DNA of 64,000 nt, from contig JAAUZH010000007.1 of the NCBI GenBank assembly GCA_014804675.1, positions 47,553-111,552 of the forward strand. Reading direction: 5' to 3'. Shown here piece by piece: positions 61,491 to 64,000 of the stretch (position 1 is its first letter; every line of letters starts with the position of its first letter). The translations under genes and the position numbers were made by a program. The notes beneath the pieces are model-generated. The model did no database searches. It saw only the letters and a list, made by a program, of their open reading frames with translations, and was not told the origin of the DNA. This stretch comes from Lachnospiraceae bacterium (lineage in GTDB: Bacteria; Bacillota; Clostridia; Lachnospirales; Lachnospiraceae).

Positions 61491-63392
61491 TTATGCGCTT
61501 TTTACAGACTTGGCACGTAAGGTACGCATTGCATTCAAAATAGCCATAAATGCAACGCCCACATCTGCAAAAATAGCCAGCCACATACTGGCAATTCCTA
61601 CTGCTGCCAGAATCAGCACGATTACTTTTATCCCAATGGCAAAGACAATGTTCTCTTTTACAATGGTTAATGTCTTTCTGGAGATTTCCATGGCCCTTGC
61701 AATTTTGCTTGGCTCATCAGTCATGATCACGATGTCTGCGGCTTCAATGGCGGCATCCTGTCCAAGTCCGCCCATGGCGATTCCCACATCTGCCCTTGCT
61801 AACACCGGTGCATCATTGATGCCGTCACCAACAAAAACCAATGCCTCTTTTTCACTTTTCTCTTTCAATAATCCCTCTACTTTTTCTACTTTATCACCTG
61901 GCAGCAATTCTGAAAAGACTTTTTTAATGCCAAGCTCTTTTGCCACCGACTGGGCTGCTGCCTGCCTGTCTCCGGTAAGCATTACGATTTCCCGGATTCC
62001 GGCCTTATATAATTTTTCCACTGCCTGCCTGCTGTCAGCTTTTATTTCATCGCCAATTACCAGATATCCCAGATACTGCTTTCCTTCTGCCACATAAATG
62101 ACAGTACCGTTTGCCTCTATCTGCTCATAGCTGACTTTCTGCCGTTCCATAAGCTTGCTGTTTCCCACATAAATGACATTTCCGTCAATATGAGCTTCTA
62201 TGCCATAGCCGGGAATTTCCTTCGTTTCTCCAATCCGTTTCTTATCAAATTCAAATGCTGTTTCTTTTCCATGAAAATAAGCTTCCTTTAACGATTTTGA
62301 TATGGGATGATTAGAGAAGCTTTCACTATAGGCCGCCAGCTCTAGCAGCTTCTCTTCTGATACACTTGCTTCTTTTGCAGGATGGATTTCCTTTACCTGA
62401 AAGCTTCCTTTCGTAAGCGTTCCGGTTTTGTCCATCACCACGATGCCCGCCTTAGATAAAAGTTCCAGATAATTGCTCCCCTTTACTAAGATCCCTTCTC
62501 TGCTGGCACCTCCTATACCACCAAAGAAGCTTAAAGGAATGGAAATGACCAATGCGCATGGACAGGAAATGACCAAAAAGGACAATGCCCTGTAAATCCA
62601 CTTGAAATAATCCCCATCTATCAGGATTGGTGGCAAAAATGCAAGCAAAAGCGCTAACACAACAATCGTCGGGGTGTAATACTTGGCAAATTTGGAAATA
62701 AAATTTTCTGCCTCTGCCTTTTTGCTTCCGGCATTTTCCACCAAATCCAAAATCCTTGCCACCGTAGACTGTCCAAACTCTTTTGTTACCCGGACTTCAA
62801 TCATGCCTGTAAGATTGATACAGCCGCTGATGACCTCTTCTCCTTCTATCAAATCTCTTGGGACACTTTCACCGGTCAAAGCCATGGTATCCACCGTTGT
62901 ATTTCCCTTTATGACAATTCCATCAAGTGGGATTTTTTCCCCTGCCTTCACTACAATTATCTCACCAATCTGCACTTCATCCGGGTCAACCTGGGTTTCT
63001 TTTCCGTCTCTAAGCACATTTGCATAATCCGGCCGGATGTCCATAAGGTCGGAAATGGACTTTCTGGATTTATTGACCGCATAGGACTGGAACCATTCAC
63101 CTATCTGATAAAAGAGCATGACTGCTACCGCTTCCGCATAGTCTCCTACAATAAAGGCTCCTACCGTGGCAATCATCATGAGAAAATTCTCATCCATGAC
63201 CCTTCCATTTACAATATTCTTTCCTGCTTTCTTTACTACTTCAAAGCCTATAATAAAATAAGCAATCAGGAAGATTCCCAATAGAATATTGACATTTATG
63301 TCAGATGCTGAATGTTGTATGACCAATGCACACAGAAAGATAATGGCACCCAAAATAATATTGCGAAGCCTCTTTTTTAATTTTTTCGTCAT
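61491..63392 (-). CDS. heavy-metal translocating P-type ATPase (Zn/Cd type)
   Basis: A 633-residue P1B ATPase without the usual N-terminal metal-binding domain: eight helices, metal-passage motif SCPCALVIS (about 271-279), phosphorylation motif DKTGTLTKG with catalytic Asp at about 315, the SFSNHPISKS His-Pro block, and GDGINDAPVLARAD. It should pump Zn2+ or Cd2+ out of the cell. Upstream are a separate HMA chaperone and an ArsR regulator. The metal specificity is inferred from CPC and the neighbours. Confidence 0.93.
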   Translation of the reverse strand: MTKKLKKRLRNIILGAIIFLCALVIQHSASDINVNILLGIFLIAYFIIGFEVVKKAGKNIVNGRVMDENFLMMIATVGAFIVGDYAEAVAVMLFYQIGEWFQSYAVNKSRKSISDLMDIRPDYANVLRDGKETQVDPDEVQIGEIIVVKAGEKIPLDGIVIKGNTTVDTMALTGESVPRDLIEGEEVISGCINLTGMIEVRVTKEFGQSTVARILDLVENAGSKKAEAENFISKFAKYYTPTIVVLALLLAFLPPILIDGDYFKWIYRALSFLVISCPCALVISIPLSFFGGIGGASREGILVKGSNYLELLSKAGIVVMDKTGTLTKGSFQVKEIHPAKEASVSEEKLLELAAYSESFSNHPISKSLKEAYFHGKETAFEFDKKRIGETKEIPGYGIEAHIDGNVIYVGNSKLMERQKVSYEQIEANGTVIYVAEGKQYLGYLVIGDEIKADSRQAVEKLYKAGIREIVMLTGDRQAAAQSVAKELGIKKVFSELLPGDKVEKVEGLLKEKSEKEALVFVGDGINDAPVLARADVGIAMGGLGQDAAIEAADIVIMTDEPSKIARAMEISRKTLTIVKENIVFAIGIKVIVLILAAVGIASMWLAIFADVGVAFMAILNAMRTLRAKSVKSA

Positions 63393-63422
63393 ATCCTCAC
63401 CTACAATCTGTCTGCCGGTAAA

Positions 63423-63644
63423 CTATTTTTCTTCTACCGTTACATCCGGCTCGATTTTCTTTACGATTTTTTTCACTTCTTTTGTAACAGCCTTTACATT
63501 GCCCTCTTCCATTTCCACTACAAGCTTCTTTGTCAGGAAATTCAGGCTGCATTTTTCTACTGCCTCCAAAGCTGCTACCGCCTCTTCAATTTTCCCTGCG
63601 CAATGTGCACAGTCCAAGTCTTCTAAAATATAAGTTTTTTTCAT
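63423..63644 (-). CDS. stand-alone HMA metal-binding protein
   Basis: A 73-residue heavy-metal-associated domain, MKKTYILEDLDCAHCAGKIEEAV, with CAHC at about 12-15 as the metal site, and a Lys/Glu-rich end. Such domains are normally fused to the ATPase; here it is a separate gene 30 bp upstream of it. It likely delivers metal to the pump. Confidence 0.92.
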   Translation of the reverse strand: MKKTYILEDLDCAHCAGKIEEAVAALEAVEKCSLNFLTKKLVVEMEEGNVKAVTKEVKKIVKKIEPDVTVEEK

Positions 63645-63751
63645 GATAAAATTCTCCTTTGATTTAATTTTTTATATTTTCTCATCTCCTACTAACATAC
63701 TGCCAATTAAGAGAATGAGCAAATTTTCCTTTGATGCTGCATGCCATAGCC

Positions 63752-64000
63752 TCATTCTTCAATATGCTCCATGCCCTGACTTAAGATATTGGAAATATGT
63801 CCGTCTGACAAGGAATAAAAAACTGTCTTTCCTTCCCTTCTGGTGCGGACCAGATTCATCTGCCTCAACATTCTAAGCTGATGGGAAATGGCCGATTGGG
63901 TCATGCCTAATATCTGGGCAATATCACATACACACATTTCCGAACACAGCAGTACATACAGTATCTTAATCCGGGTAGAGTCTCCAAACACCTTAAAGAA
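63752..64000 (-). CDS. ArsR/SmtB-family metal sensor, cut by the window edge
   Basis: Only the C-terminal 82 residues or so are present; the frame runs off the end of the window at 64000, so the start is outside. Winged helix with QILGMTQSAISHQLRMLRQM, a CVC site (SEMCVCDIA) like the Cd-binding alpha-3 site of CadC, and a C-terminal DGH…HIEE pattern (D-x-H, 11 residues later H-x-x-E) matching the zinc site of SmtB/CzrA. It should repress the HMA and ATPase genes until metal is present. Confidence 0.88.
   Translation of the reverse strand, partial: FFKVFGDSTRIKILYVLLCSEMCVCDIAQILGMTQSAISHQLRMLRQMNLVRTRREGKTVFYSLSDGHISNILSQGMEHIEE

Noticed and set aside
1..64000. tRNA, rRNA, CRISPR or prophage genes
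   Set aside because: Looked for repeat arrays, conserved RNA ends and phage structural or integrase genes; none seen.

Overview
The window looks like chromosome of an anaerobic, spore-forming Firmicute, most likely family Lachnospiraceae. Supporting signs are the gene order rho, rpmE, DUF1385, prmC, prfA; the small Lachnospiraceae-type families DUF4250, DUF4364 and DUF4317; two short CotF-like spore coat proteins; a CIRCE operator in front of clpB; and AAGGAG-type ribosome binding sites. I cannot name the genus. No tRNA, rRNA, CRISPR array, phage or transposase gene was seen.

Layout. (1) 1-8200, minus strand: an OmpR-type two-component system with a PepSY-like membrane protein, then an ABC-2 exporter (ATPase, lipoprotein, two permeases) and a C39-like cysteine peptidase. 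A 22-bp repeat occurs before the response regulator and twice before the ATPase, so the regulator probably controls both itself and the exporter. (2) 8200-14400: accessory genes: two related membrane proteins flanking a frameshifted gene, a LysR/MATE pair, a broken acyltransferase, and a SRPBCC-MarR operon with a 24-bp palindromic operator. (3) 14385-27350: housekeeping block: prfA, prmC, DUF1385, rpmE, rho, malic enzyme, a TIGR01212 radical SAM protein, DUF4364, a phosphodiesterase, rarA, a polysaccharide deacetylase and glgB. (4) 27350-37620: a 192-bp nested palindrome, a TetR regulator, YczE-like and coat proteins, an MBL-fold hydrolase, a RamA/RACo-like reactivator, a Mn-type superoxide dismutase, an odd TrkA protein, DUF4317, DUF4250 and clpB.

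(5) 37620-59430 is the most unusual region, all on the minus strand. At its upstream end lies a complete agr-type quorum-sensing locus (LytTR regulator, GHKL sensor kinase, AgrB protease, and a 49-residue AgrD whose predicted ring starts with Ser instead of Cys). Downstream are three related cassettes. Two of them begin with a 115-118 residue secreted peptide, followed by a stem-loop, then a seven-helix-type membrane protein with an aminopeptidase-N-like beta domain but no catalytic domain, then a ~710-730 residue protein fusing a propeller-like domain to a solute-binding domain, then a ~215 residue membrane protein. The promoter-proximal third cassette is degenerate. The last cassette continues into an ABC-2-type ATPase, two MalF/MalG-type permeases, an HlyD-type adaptor and a half MacB-type permease. 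I recognise no described system with this composition; a quorum-controlled peptide production, export and sensing island is my working inference.

(6) 59640-64000: galE, a protein resembling the B12-dependent methionine synthase activation domain, and a heavy-metal module (ArsR regulator cut by the window edge, a stand-alone HMA chaperone, and a Zn/Cd P-type ATPase).
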